Shown: positions 19,301-27,294, counted from the stretch's first letter. The stretch is 64,000 nucleotides of DNA from Bacteroidota bacterium (GCA_029567325.1 JAKQLF010000277.1:1-64000); one strand, 5' to 3'. The notes: generated by a model not told the origin, from the sequence alone. Made by a program: numbers and translations.

Positions 19301-19570
19301 TATGCTTTTTATACCGCTGTATCAGATAACAATAGTGCCAAAGAATTGATGCAGCAAGATAAACTTAGAGAACTTGCAGTGGTACTCACAGAAACTGTTC
19401 GCCAAAATGCTTCCATAGATTGGACCATAAAAGAAAGTGTAAAAGCAAAATTGAAAGTAGCAGTAAAAAGATTATTGCGTAAATATGGTTATCCGCCAGA
19501 TATGCAAATGTTGGCAACTGAGACGGTTTTGAAACAGGCGGCTATGTTTGCAAATGAATTGAATAAGTAA
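16331..19570 (+). CDS. hsdR: Type I restriction endonuclease subunit R
   Basis: 1079 aa, full length. The N-terminal nuclease domain has the PD-(D/E)XK residues D148 (RPDVIL) and E162-L-K164. The SF2 translocase core follows, with Walker A QGSGKS at 342-347, DEAHR at about 444-448 and FTGTP at about 485. A C-terminal helical domain (about 800-1079) resembles the EcoEI-type R C-terminus. It translocates and cleaves DNA lacking the HsdM/HsdS methylation pattern. It starts 3 bp after the PRTase-like gene and is followed after 16 bp by the second GHKL gene, so restriction cannot be separated from the inserted genes at the transcript level. Confidence 0.97.
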   Translation: MAHLTENHIELLSLEILQKLGYEHVYGPDVAPDDHAATNSTDKRENYAQVLLLNRLQNAVKRINFDVPDYAQAEAIKEIQRIASPELLANNETFHRLLTEGIPVSKRVDGDDRGDRVWLVDFNNPLNNEFVVANQFTIIENGYNKRPDVILFVNGIPLVVIELKNAVDENTTLNSAFKQIETYKATISSLFTYNGFVIISDGLEAKAGSISSGLSRFMSWKSADGKVEASHLVSQLETLIKGTLNKETLIDMIRHFIVFEKLKKVDSETGITTITTVKKLAAYHQYYAVNKAVESTLRASGYQELSAQGYSLAADHMETYGLAQAYKQPVGDRKAGVVWHTQGSGKSLSMVFYTGKIVLALDNPTILVITDRNDLDDQLFDTFAASKQLLRQEPVQADDRNQIKDLLKVASGGVVFTTIQKFQPEEGNVYEMLSDRKNIVVIADEAHRTQYGFKAKTIDAKDGKGNVIGKKIVYGFAKYMRDALPYATYLGFTGTPIENTDVNTPAVFGNYVDIYDIAQAVEDGATVRIYYESRLAKVNLSEEGKQLVKDLDDELDQEDLTNTQKAKAKWTQLEALVGSENRVKIIANDIVAHFSQRQEVSEGKGMIVAMSRRIAADLYQAIIDLKPEWHSKDLDKGVIKVVMTSSSADGPKISKHHTTKDQRRTLAERMKDPDDELKLVIVRDMWLTGFDAPSMHTLYIDKPMKGHNLMQAIARVNRVYKDKPGGLIVDYLGIAADLKKALSFYADAGGKGDPTILQEQAVELMLEKLQVVSQMYHNFEYETYFDADTSKKLSMILAAEEHILGLKDGKKRYIDEVTALSKAFAIAIPHDQAMDAKDEVSFFQAVKARLAKFSSSASGKTNEEIETTIRQVIDKALVSEQVIDVFDAAGIKKPDISILSEEFLMELKGMEHKNLALEVLKKLLNDEIKSRAKKNLVQSKSLLLMLESSIQKYQNKILTAVEVMDELIKLSKEIVKMDSEAKNMGLTDYEYAFYTAVSDNNSAKELMQQDKLRELAVVLTETVRQNASIDWTIKESVKAKLKVAVKRLLRKYGYPPDMQMLATETVLKQAAMFANELNK

Positions 19571-19586
19571 AGAGAGAAATTTACAA

Positions 19587-20471
19587 ATGGAAATACTAAT
19601 AAAGAGTGATTTAAACAAAATTTTATGGCTTAATTTTATTCAAGAATGTAGATTAAACCCAGAAGAATCTTTACCAGATAAAATAATTATCAATTTAAAA
19701 AATTGTAGTTTTTTAGAACCATTCCATGTTGTGTCATTGGCTTGTTTAATAGAGGAATTCATATTATTGGAAATACCAATAGAATTTGTTGAAGGCGAAA
19801 ATTTGGAATTGCTAGAATACTTAACTGGCATTAATTTTTTTTTATTCTGGAACTTAAAAGATAGAGGTTCATTTTTGCAAAATTCAAAGGCAAGTAATAT
19901 GCCCTTATGGAAAATAAACCCTACAATGATCACTCAATACATTGTCCAAGTACAAAATTATTATGAGCAAAACCATTTAAAAAGTTTTAGCGTTGAGCCA
20001 TTGTACCACACTTTAGCTGAAACATTTAACAACATTCTTGATCATTCCAAATCAAAAATATTTGGATATTGTATAACCCAATATTACCCTAACAAAAATA
20101 AGCTAAAAATTGCAGTTTGTGATTTTGGGAAAGGCATTTCGAAAACTGTTAATGATTTTTTGTTAGACGCTTCTGGAAATGCTCTTCCTGATCATATTGC
20201 TATTTCAAAAGCATTTGAACTTGGGTTTAGTTCAAAAAGTAATACTCGAAATAAGGGATTTGGGTTAGATACAATCAAGGTCATTGTTGAATCGAGTAAT
20301 GGATTACTTAGAGTAATTGCAAATAAGGGATGTTTCACATACATCAATGGAAAATATGCTGATTATAATATACGTGGTTGTTTTAATGGTACTATACTAG
20401 AAATTGTGCTAGACACTACTACTTTTGAAGAAAAAGATAGCGAAGAACTTGCTTTTGATATGGAATTGTAA
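19587..20471 (+). CDS. STAS-like domain fused to GHKL ATPase
   Basis: 294 aa. Residues about 30-85 read as a STAS-type domain (KIIINLKNCSFLEPFHVVSL followed by a helix), and residues 140-270 as a GHKL ATPase: N-box ETFNNILDHS (145-154), G1 box DFGKGI (179-184), G2 box NKGFGLDTIK (222-231). There is no histidine-kinase dimerisation domain. It is the second gene of this architecture in the operon and directly precedes a DUF4325 gene, a pairing seen for this class of ATPase. It probably forms a regulatory pair with that gene; the signal and target are unknown. Confidence 0.82.
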   Translation: MEILIKSDLNKILWLNFIQECRLNPEESLPDKIIINLKNCSFLEPFHVVSLACLIEEFILLEIPIEFVEGENLELLEYLTGINFFLFWNLKDRGSFLQNSKASNMPLWKINPTMITQYIVQVQNYYEQNHLKSFSVEPLYHTLAETFNNILDHSKSKIFGYCITQYYPNKNKLKIAVCDFGKGISKTVNDFLLDASGNALPDHIAISKAFELGFSSKSNTRNKGFGLDTIKVIVESSNGLLRVIANKGCFTYINGKYADYNIRGCFNGTILEIVLDTTTFEEKDSEELAFDMEL

Positions 20472-20502
20472 CAAATTTGCTATTATTCTGTTAATAATAC
20501 AA

Positions 20503-20805
20503 ATGAAGAGGCTAATTAAAATAATGGATATTGTTGGTTCTACCATAACGAATGCTGGTGGCTATCAACTATATGTAGTACTTTCAGAAAGTATTAAAAA
20601 TCAAGAAGTCGTTGACCTGTCTATGGAAAAAGCAACGCCTTTATCATCTTCTTTTTTAAATTCATCTTTTGGTCAACTGATTGAAGATTTTGGATACAGC
20701 GCGGTAAAAAAGTATGTAGGATTATCTTGTGTCAAAAAATCTGATGCTGAAAGGATAAAAAACTATATTACATCTCTTCTCTTGATCTTGGATAAGGAAA
20801 GATAA
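20503..20805 (+). CDS. DUF4325 STAS-like protein
   Basis: 100 aa from the ATG at 20503. A longer frame begins at 20425 but would overlap the previous gene by 47 bp and adds an unlikely hydrophobic leader, whereas MKRLIKIMDIVG is a typical start for this family. The central SSSFLNSSFGQLIEDFG matches the signature of the DUF4325 STAS-like domain (an SSSFLxxAFG-type helix start). Such proteins are predicted anti-anti-sigma-like partners of GHKL ATPases. It is the last gene of the RM operon, 31 bp after the STAS-GHKL gene. Confidence 0.8.
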   Translation: MKRLIKIMDIVGSTITNAGGYQLYVVLSESIKNQEVVDLSMEKATPLSSSFLNSSFGQLIEDFGYSAVKKYVGLSCVKKSDAERIKNYITSLLLILDKER

Positions 20806-20821
20806 ATATACTCATCAATTT

Positions 20822-20842
20822 AGGTGATTTCGGCAGTCACCT
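20822..20842 (+). terminator. Weak hairpin after the RM operon
   Basis: AGGTGA (20822-20827) pairs with TCACCT (20837-20842) around a 9-nt loop, 17 bp after the last operon gene. No T-run follows, so it is at best a weak or factor-assisted terminator between the convergent genes. Confidence 0.3.
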
Positions 20843-20875
20843 CAGAAAATAAAAAAGAATTAGAACCACAATTCT

Positions 20876-21484
20876 CTACGCCGCCGTCCTCTGCAAAATA
20901 ATTTTGCAGCTAACTTCAGAAGTAACCACCACATTGTGATTGACGAATAAAGGAATAGACAAGAAATCTCCACTTTTCAGGGAATGAACATTGTCACCTA
21001 TTGTAATGTCACAGCTGCCTTCTACGATCAGAAATTTCTCGAATTCGTCTATGTGAGTCTCGTCGGGAGCACCTTCTTTGAGCCAAATGATCATGGTCGT
21101 CTGGACCTCATCCGAATTGATGATTCTTCCGTACATTGAATCGTACTCTTCTGGCTCTTGCATATCTGCCCTTTCTAACCATTGCGAAAAGTCAGCAATT
21201 TTTGATTGTGAATTGAGAGTGGGAGGGTTGCCAGGGACTTCACCATTCTTTAATCGATCAGTAAAGTTTACGGTGGCTAATAACATTGCTTGAGCAGAAG
21301 GAGCAACGGGCACCGCATACTTAAAAGCATAAGCTTCCAAAGTCTTCTCGATTTTTAAAACTTCGTTTCTCACGGACTCGTCATCCTCCATCGCTTTTTC
21401 TACGATCGATAGTTCAGCTGGTGATAGATCACCCATCACATATAGCTCCAACAAACCAGATGATATTATTTGATCTATTGACAT
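20876..21484 (-). CDS. Cupin-domain anti-sigma factor (ChrR/RskA-like)
   Basis: 202 aa. The N-terminal part (1-75) resembles anti-sigma zinc-finger-less RskA-type helices (LLELYVMGDLSPAELSIVEKAM). The C-terminal half (about 110-200) is a cupin: motif 1 around GAPDETHIDEFEKFLIVEG and motif 2 GDFLSIPLFVNH. In motif 1 the second histidine of the usual HxH pair is replaced by Asp (H-I-D), so metal binding may be altered. It overlaps the ECF sigma gene by 10 bp and most likely holds that sigma factor, releasing it on a redox or small-molecule signal as in ChrR. Confidence 0.82.
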   Translation of the reverse strand: MSIDQIISSGLLELYVMGDLSPAELSIVEKAMEDDESVRNEVLKIEKTLEAYAFKYAVPVAPSAQAMLLATVNFTDRLKNGEVPGNPPTLNSQSKIADFSQWLERADMQEPEEYDSMYGRIINSDEVQTTMIIWLKEGAPDETHIDEFEKFLIVEGSCDITIGDNVHSLKSGDFLSIPLFVNHNVVVTSEVSCKIILQRTAA

Positions 21485-22074
21485 AAAACCGTAATTAAAA
21501 GGATGATGGAAGTAAATGAACCGTTAAAAAGCGCTTTTTCGTTCCTTAATATTGTCCTTAGTTCCAAAATAGCATTCCTTGCCCTGGTCTTTACAGTCCC
21601 AAGGGGTATGCCTAATTTTTCTGCTGTTTCACTTTGTGAATAGCCGTATAAATAAATATATTGAAGTACCAACTTGTTTTTTTCACCCAGTTTGTCCGTT
21701 AAAAAATTTACATCAATACAAGCTAGACTCATTACATCCTTGTGATTGTTATGTAAGTTGAGGTCCAAAGTACAAGTCTTAGTGGTAATTTCATAATGCT
21801 TTAATTTCTTAAGATCCAGGGCTGAATTTCTGGCAATTCTACTCATCCAAGTAAATAACTGGGATTTACTTTCATAATACAATTCAATCTTATCCCAAAT
21901 TTTTAAAAACGTTACCTGGAGCGCATCTTCTGCGAGTTTTTCACAGTTGAGAGTACGGACTAGTATACCATTCAAAGGTCCTGAGTAGAATTTATAAAGA
22001 TAAGACAATGCTCTTTCATCTTTAAGTTTTAACAAACGAATGATTTCATTGGTATCCATGGTCAAATGTAGCAT
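21475..22074 (-). CDS. ECF RNA polymerase sigma-70 factor
   Basis: 199 aa. Region 2 (about 20-90, with LTWMSRIARNSALD-like core, here LFTWMSRIARN) and region 4 (about 130-180, YGYSQSETAEKLGIPLGTVKTRARNAI) are clear. The paired downstream cupin anti-sigma gene overlaps by 10 bp, the classic arrangement of RskA/ChrR-type pairs. The start may be the ATG at 22059 (MDTNEII) rather than 22074. The C-terminus has an extra hydrophobic tail (SFTSIILLITVLC) of unknown meaning. Confidence 0.92.
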   Translation of the reverse strand: MLHLTMDTNEIIRLLKLKDERALSYLYKFYSGPLNGILVRTLNCEKLAEDALQVTFLKIWDKIELYYESKSQLFTWMSRIARNSALDLKKLKHYEITTKTCTLDLNLHNNHKDVMSLACIDVNFLTDKLGEKNKLVLQYIYLYGYSQSETAEKLGIPLGTVKTRARNAILELRTILRNEKALFNGSFTSIILLITVLCQ

Positions 22075-22419
22075 TAATATCTAGATTGAAAGCAGTATGT
22101 TAATTTGAAAACCAAAGTCTATATCACTTTTTGATGAAGTCTTACCCTCCCCAGCATTGATCCTAACAGTGCCGAGCAGATTTTGTTTTATATCTTTACA
22201 GAAGCAAGGCCTTACGTGTATCTGTATTTTACAATTTTTCATGGGAAGGTGTAAAATTCTAAGTACCTACCTTTGTTTATGAATTTAACATTCATTATGA
22301 TTTTACAATCCTTTTACTTACTAATTTAAGATATAAAGGCTTTTCGCCACATCTATTCATTAAATTTACAAATTTTGTACAGACGCAAGGCCTTGCGTCT
22401 CTCCTTATAAGAATTTTAA
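22075..22419. other. Spacer with palindromic repeat copies
   Basis: No gene is seen in this 345-bp gap between divergent genes. It holds a perfect 18-bp palindrome GACGCAAGGCCTTGCGTC (22382-22399) and a degenerate copy (AAGCAAGGCCTTACGTGT, about 22202-22219). Promoters for both flanking genes must lie here, but I see no convincing TTTG/TAnnTTTG pair. Confidence 0.55.
22382..22399. repeat. 18-bp perfect palindrome, copy 1
   Basis: GACGCAAGGCCTTGCGTC is its own reverse complement and is embedded in a shared context (TGTACA before, TCTCC after). The same context recurs at 61690-61707. Here it lies 20 bp upstream of the Crp/Fnr gene. Confidence 0.7.
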
Positions 22420-22983
22420 ATGAACATAGACCAGATATTAGACAATATTTATCCCATTCCCGACTCATCCAAATCGATGATCAAAAACTTAATCCAGGAA
22501 GTGACTTACCCAAAAGGTCACATTTTGTTGAGGGCTGATAAAATTGTGAATAGTATTTATTTCATCAAAAAAGGCATCGTCAGGGCTTATTCAAGTTTGG
22601 AAGACAATGAAATTACATTTTGGTTTGGAAAAGAGGGCGATACCGCCATTTCCATGAAAAGTTATGTTTCAAATCAAAAAGGGTATGAAGACATTGAGTT
22701 ATTGGAAAATTGTGATTTATACGAACTAAAAACCGAAAAGCTGCGAGAACTTTTTGACAAAGACATCCACATTGCCAACTGGGGCCGCAAATATGCCGAG
22801 CAAGAACTCATCAAAACAGAAGAACGCCTCATTTCAAGACAATTCCGCACCGCTTCAGAACGCTACAAGGAGCTGCTTAATGAAAATCCAGAATTGATTC
22901 AACGCGTGCAATTGGGCCACATCGCTTCCTATTTGGGCATCACTCAAGTGAGTTTGAGTCGGGTTAGGGCAGAGATAAAGTAG
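22420..22983 (+). CDS. Crp/Fnr-family transcriptional regulator
   Basis: 187 aa. The cyclic-nucleotide-binding-type beta barrel (about 20-120, with YPKGHILLRADKIVNSIYFIKKGIVRAY) is joined to a C-terminal winged helix (about 145-187, HIASYLGITQVSLSRVRAE). It belongs to the short Bacteroidota Crp/Fnr group whose ligand is generally unknown; no Cys set for an iron-sulfur cluster is present. In Bacteroidota such regulators often neighbour SMR exporters, and one follows here on the same strand after a long repeat-filled gap, so it may be the target. Confidence 0.92.
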   Translation: MNIDQILDNIYPIPDSSKSMIKNLIQEVTYPKGHILLRADKIVNSIYFIKKGIVRAYSSLEDNEITFWFGKEGDTAISMKSYVSNQKGYEDIELLENCDLYELKTEKLRELFDKDIHIANWGRKYAEQELIKTEERLISRQFRTASERYKELLNENPELIQRVQLGHIASYLGITQVSLSRVRAEIK

Positions 22984-23906
22984 ATTTTTGTGAGGGTTTA
23001 TTTGTTTATGCGTTTATGTGTTTATGGGTTTAATTTCTTGAATACGAAAACTGAATTGTGCAATAGCAGTTCTGTCTCGTATTATTGTCCCGTTAGGGAC
23101 TTCCTATTGTTAACCCATCAAATACAGAGAAGACCTCGTGCCGTAGGTACGACCTATTTAAAGTGTGGAAGTGCCAGCTCCTTTATCGCATGAATACGAA
23201 AGTTGGGGTGTAGAAGTAATTACAGTACCTGGGCACGGTCCATTTAAGCACGGAGAATTAGCCACCAACAATATGATCCCTTCAAGAAGCAAGAACAGGT
23301 CCTTTGCAGAAACAGGGATTGGCAGAAATCCATACATTTTAAAAAGCTCGAAGCTCGAAGCTCGAAGCAAAAACTTACTTCAATTTCCGGTTTCCGGTCC
23401 TCCTGTTTCCGGTTTCCATAAAAAGTTGCCACGAATTCACGAAAAATAACTCCATTTCACGAACTGCACATCAAACGGAATATGGAATAAAAGTTGTCAA
23501 CCAAAATCATGAAACTTCACGATTTCCGTCCTCCGATTTCCGATTTCCAGTCTTCTGCTTTCCGATTTCAATCCCAAAAAAGAGGCAGCGCCTCGGCCAA
23601 TGTGTTAACCCAGGATTTCAATCCAGGGGAGAAAAAATATAAAAATTAATGAGTGCCGTGGGCACGATCCATTTAAGCACAGAGAACTAGCCATCAATAA
23701 TGATTCCTTGCAGAAGCAAGAACAGGTCCTTTTCAGAAAAGCTCGAAGCTCGAAGCTCGTGGCTCGATGCAAATACGTACTTCAAATTTCTAACTCACAA
23801 TTTTCTCCGCTATCCGATTTCCGACTTCCGATTTCCTTCATTTTTTAACATTTGTAAAATTTTATCTCCATTCCATTACTGACCTTTGTGGCCTAAAATA
23901 AAGGGA
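22984..23906. repeat. Repeat-filled spacer, no gene
   Basis: The 920-bp gap contains several repeat types. Mini-hairpins lie at 23087-23100 (GTCCC-GTTA-GGGAC), 23138-23150 (GTGCC-GTA-GGTAC) and 23653-23665 (GTGCC-GTG-GGCAC). A roughly 100-bp unit with GAAGCAAGAACAGGTCCTTT occurs twice (about 23210-23315 and 23650-23740). GCTCGAA tandem tracts lie at about 23343-23366 and 23739-23766, and the 31-bp GTTGCCACGAATTCACG motif at 23416-23446. Pyrimidine-rich TTTCCGG-type runs fill the rest. Frames here of up to 94 codons read through repeats and have no homologue-like features. Confidence 0.75.
23416..23446 (+). repeat. 31-bp intergenic motif, copy 1 of 4
   Basis: CCATAAAAAGTTGCCACGAA followed by TTCACGAAAAA. 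Almost identical copies lie at 32241-32271, 32317-32347 and 32549-32580, always directly after a TTTCCGGTTTCC-like tract. Confidence 0.8.
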
Positions 23907-24233
23907 ATGAATTGGATCATCTTGATTGTTGCTGGATTACTAGAAATTGTATTTGCTTTTTCATTGGGAAAGGCAAGAGAAGCTACAGGCAACGAATCAT
24001 ATTTTTGGTACACTGGCTTTGTTATCAGTCTGAGCAGCAGCATTTTACTTTTGGTGAAAGCAACTCAAACTTTACCTCTGGGAACAGCCTATGCAGTTTG
24101 GACTGGCATTGGCGCTGTTGGAACCGTTTTGGTTGGAATTCTTGTATTTAAAGAACCTGCAACATTTTTGAGATTATTATTTATAACCACTTTGATTGGT
24201 TCTATTATTGGGTTAAAGGCTGTGTCAGCATAA
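23907..24233 (+). CDS. SMR-family exporter, SugE/Gdx-like
   Basis: 108 aa from the ATG at 23907; an upstream in-frame TTG at 23886 would add seven unlikely residues. Four membrane helices are evident. Glu13 in the first helix (AGLLEIV) is the conserved proton/substrate-binding acid of small multidrug resistance proteins. The LPLGTAYAVWTGIGAVG segment matches the SugE/Gdx (guanidinium exporter) branch rather than EmrE. No guanidine riboswitch is recognisable upstream; the preceding sequence is repeat. Function is either guanidinium or quaternary ammonium export by proton exchange, as an antiparallel dimer in the inner membrane. Confidence 0.92.
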   Translation: MNWIILIVAGLLEIVFAFSLGKAREATGNESYFWYTGFVISLSSSILLLVKATQTLPLGTAYAVWTGIGAVGTVLVGILVFKEPATFLRLLFITTLIGSIIGLKAVSA

Positions 24234-24453
24234 GTACTCGTTAGAATAGTATCTATTTATTTTGATTTTATTGGTCTGTTAAAAAATTTGGATTCAACAG
24301 ATTGTTGCAAAAGAGTTTGCCAATTGGAGAACCATCTTTATTGAGTCAAAACCAATCAACCTTAAGTATTCAAGACCAATACCCAATTTTCATAACCTAT
24401 TGCATATCAGCGAAATAATCATTATTTTTCATTCTGAATCTAACTCCAAAACA

Positions 24454-25299
24454 ATGAATACTTTAAAACCAAGCATTTTATTGCTGTTTGGCCTATTTAC
24501 CATAGGCTGTTTCCTAAACCGCTCCGGAACTTTATTGACCAATCAATGCGAAGGCGTCGAAGTGAATATAGGGCCTAGATTTAGTTGTCAAGATGAAACA
24601 ATCACAGTAACCTGGAACATTACTCCGCTCAATACAAAAAGTTGTCCCACATGCAGATCAGGAATTGGAGAAATATCTCTGGATATTACCTCAACTCTTC
24701 CAGGATCCTCGACCATTAGTAGTAATGCTGCTACTGGCTCCCAAATTATCTCTGTCCCAGCAGGATTCTCTCGAGGTTTTACCATCATAGTTAATGTAAA
24801 TAGAAGTGGTTGGTCTGAAGAAGCACAAGCAAACAGGACCCATCAATGTATCAAATCACAACAAATTTGGGTGATGTCAGAAGACAATACACGCGTCTTT
24901 CAAGATTCATTGGTGTGGTGTTGCACCTGTCTAGATGGAGCGTCGGGATACCCTAGTTTCACCTACGACATTGGTCAAATAACATCACAAAATGTAGAGG
25001 TGACCGCCCTTCGGAATACCAATGCATTCAGTATTTTATTACGGGTTGAGGGAAGGACGAATGAAATGGGTTTACCAGATGACGTGCCACAAATCTTAAT
25101 TCCACCGGGTGCAAATGTGAGTGACTTTAATGGCCAGCTGAATGGAAATTGGATCGCCATAACAGATCCACCACCACCCATTATTGATTGCGCTGGTAAT
25201 CCAGGGGATCCTGTAGTGAATCCAGATCCAAATGCTCCGGTCATCATCATTTCACCTACGATCCATATGGAATGGACATTGACTTGCAATCGAGAATAA
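24454..25299 (+). CDS. Hypothetical lipoprotein
   Basis: 281 aa from the ATG at 24454, chosen because it places a lipobox (LFTIGC, Cys about 15) right after a short signal. A longer frame from 24400 would bury that signal. The mature protein is Cys-rich (at least ten Cys, including CPTCR and WCCTC), beta-rich by appearance, with Pro-rich stretches near the end (ITDPPPPIIDC, NPDPNAPVI). No family is recognised. It is probably exported and lipid-anchored, with disulfide bonds. It stands alone on the plus strand. Confidence 0.7.
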   Translation: MNTLKPSILLLFGLFTIGCFLNRSGTLLTNQCEGVEVNIGPRFSCQDETITVTWNITPLNTKSCPTCRSGIGEISLDITSTLPGSSTISSNAATGSQIISVPAGFSRGFTIIVNVNRSGWSEEAQANRTHQCIKSQQIWVMSEDNTRVFQDSLVWCCTCLDGASGYPSFTYDIGQITSQNVEVTALRNTNAFSILLRVEGRTNEMGLPDDVPQILIPPGANVSDFNGQLNGNWIAITDPPPPIIDCAGNPGDPVVNPDPNAPVIIISPTIHMEWTLTCNRE

Positions 25300-25379
25300 T
25301 TTTATTGATAAGCGCAATTATTTATTTGATAAAAACATTGCAGACAACAGAAATACCATTCATCTGTTTAAAATAATAA

Positions 25380-25829
25380 ATGCCCACTATCAACCTCACC
25401 ACCCACATCAAAGCACCAATCTCTCAAGTCTTTGACCTATCTCGAAGTGTTGACCTACACAAACTTTCTACCAAACACACCAATGAGGAAGCTATTGCTG
25501 GAGTTACTTCCGGTTTGATGCAATTAAACGATACTGTGACATGGAGGGCAAAACATCTTGGAGTTTATCAAATACTTACTACAAAGATTACACAATACGA
25601 TGATCCAAATAGTTTCACGGATGAGATGGTCAATGGAATTTTCAAATCATTCAAACATAAACATTTATTTGTAGGAGACGGTGAAATGACGATGATGACC
25701 GATATCTTTTTCTATCAATCACCATTGGGGTTTTTAGGAAAAATTGCGGATGTACTATTCTTAAAAAAATACATGACAGACTTTCTAATAAAGAGAAATG
25801 AAGTCATCAGGAAAGTTGCAGAATCATAA
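25380..25829 (+). CDS. SRPBCC-family protein
   Basis: 149 aa. It begins with the typical START/SRPBCC opening (INLTTHIKAPISQVFDLSRSVDLH) and continues with alternating strands to a long C-terminal helix (LKKYMTDFLIKRNEVIRKVA). This is the layout of the so-called cell-division-inhibitor SRPBCC subgroup found widely in Bacteroidota. It probably binds a hydrophobic ligand; its actual role is unknown. Confidence 0.85.
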   Translation: MPTINLTTHIKAPISQVFDLSRSVDLHKLSTKHTNEEAIAGVTSGLMQLNDTVTWRAKHLGVYQILTTKITQYDDPNSFTDEMVNGIFKSFKHKHLFVGDGEMTMMTDIFFYQSPLGFLGKIADVLFLKKYMTDFLIKRNEVIRKVAES

Positions 25830-25981
25830 GAAAGTGCCGCCCAATTTGTCGTTACTTTTAAATCAAATTCGCAACAAAGAACCAATTAATTTCAACAAAT
25901 CTCCTATATTCATAATTTAAACTCCCCTCACAAAAGCAAAGAAGTATTAATCGCCCTCTCTCCTCTTTAAAAAACACCAAC

Positions 25982-27262
25982 ATGACAAAACGAAATTTTA
26001 TATACGGGCTTCTTTTCATCATAACTTCCCTTACCCTACCATCCTGCAAAACAGGGAGTAACACAATTGGTGAAACAACAACCACCAACTCCAAAGCATC
26101 GCTGAAAAAACCATATGTCGTATTGATTTCTTTGGATGGTTTTCGCTGGGATTATGTAGAAAAATATCAACCTCCTCACTTGAGTAATTTCATAAAAAAC
26201 GGCGTGCAGGCGGAGTCTTTGACGCCATCATTCCCTTCCAAGACTTTTCCAAACCATTATACCATTGCGACTGGCTTATATCCAGATAAACATGGAATAA
26301 TCGGGAATGCTTTTTATAGTTACAAGAAAAACGTGATCTACACCATTGGAAATCGCGTGATGGTGGAAGATGGCAGTTTTTATGGAGGAACACCACTTTG
26401 GGTGTTGGCTGACAATCACAAGATGGTCTCCGCCAGTTATTTTTTTGTGGGTTCAGAGGCCAACGTTCAGGGTAAGAGGCCTACCTACTTTGAAAAATAC
26501 GATGGCAGCGTCAAAAATGAAATTCGGGTCAAGCAGTCATTGGAATGGTTCTCCTTACCACCCAAAAATAGACCGCACATGATTACCATGTACTTCTCTG
26601 ACATGGATGATATTGGACATAAATTCGGTCCAAATAATGAGGCAGAAATTAAAAAAGCACTATTTGCATTAGACCAAAATTTAGGTGATTTTTTTAAAGG
26701 AGTGGCGGCAACGGGATTACCAATTGACATCATCATTGTTTCTGATCATGGCATGGCAACTGTAAAAACTGAAAATTTAATACCCATTGATCCCATAGAA
26801 AATGAACTCTTTTATACGGCCATTGATAATGGTTCAATGGTCAATATCCATGTAAAAAATGAATCCAATATGGATTCCATTTTTCAATTACTCACATCCA
26901 AACAAAATCACTTCACGGTTTATAAAACGGCCAATACCCCTGGATTTGAATACAAACCCAAAAATAAAGATTGGGGCGATATCCAAGTCATTCCTGATTT
27001 TGGTTATTACTTCAGTAAACAATCCAGCATTGACACAAAGATCAAAAATTCCCTTTCCGAATCAGGAGTACACGGTTATGATCCCAACTTCAAAGAAATG
27101 CACGGTATATTTTATGCAAATGGCCCTTCATTCAAAAAAGGATTGGTGGTGCCTTCAATAAAAAACATTCACGTTTATCCATTGATTTGTAAGATATTGG
27201 ATTTGGACATTCCAAAAGATATTGATGGCAAATTGCATCAATTGGAAGGGGTTTTGAAATAG
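25982..27262 (+). CDS. Ectonucleotide pyrophosphatase/phosphodiesterase (NPP-like)
   Basis: 426 aa. A lipoprotein-like signal (SLTLPSC) precedes an alkaline-phosphatase-superfamily domain: metal Asp in LISLDGFRWDY, the nucleophile region PSFPSKTFPNHYT (Thr about 88), SDMDDIGHKFGP, SDHGM (about 253) and HGYDP near the end. The arrangement is that of NPP enzymes, which hydrolyse nucleotide pyrophosphate or phosphodiester bonds using two zinc ions. It is expected to act in the periplasm or at the surface. It is monocistronic and convergent with the FKBP gene. Confidence 0.93.
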   Translation: MTKRNFIYGLLFIITSLTLPSCKTGSNTIGETTTTNSKASLKKPYVVLISLDGFRWDYVEKYQPPHLSNFIKNGVQAESLTPSFPSKTFPNHYTIATGLYPDKHGIIGNAFYSYKKNVIYTIGNRVMVEDGSFYGGTPLWVLADNHKMVSASYFFVGSEANVQGKRPTYFEKYDGSVKNEIRVKQSLEWFSLPPKNRPHMITMYFSDMDDIGHKFGPNNEAEIKKALFALDQNLGDFFKGVAATGLPIDIIIVSDHGMATVKTENLIPIDPIENELFYTAIDNGSMVNIHVKNESNMDSIFQLLTSKQNHFTVYKTANTPGFEYKPKNKDWGDIQVIPDFGYYFSKQSSIDTKIKNSLSESGVHGYDPNFKEMHGIFYANGPSFKKGLVVPSIKNIHVYPLICKILDLDIPKDIDGKLHQLEGVLK

Positions 27263-27294
27263 AAGCTTGATTGTTGATCTTTATGTTTAAAAAA

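Noticed and set aside
9767..20805. BREX, DISARM or MADS-type system
   Set aside because: The hallmark PglZ, DrmA/B or kinase genes are absent; only classic type I RM subunits and the unfamiliar extra genes are present.
23165..23449. 94-codon frame in the repeat spacer
   Set aside because: Made of repeat units (a second copy lies near 23650); no conserved protein pattern.
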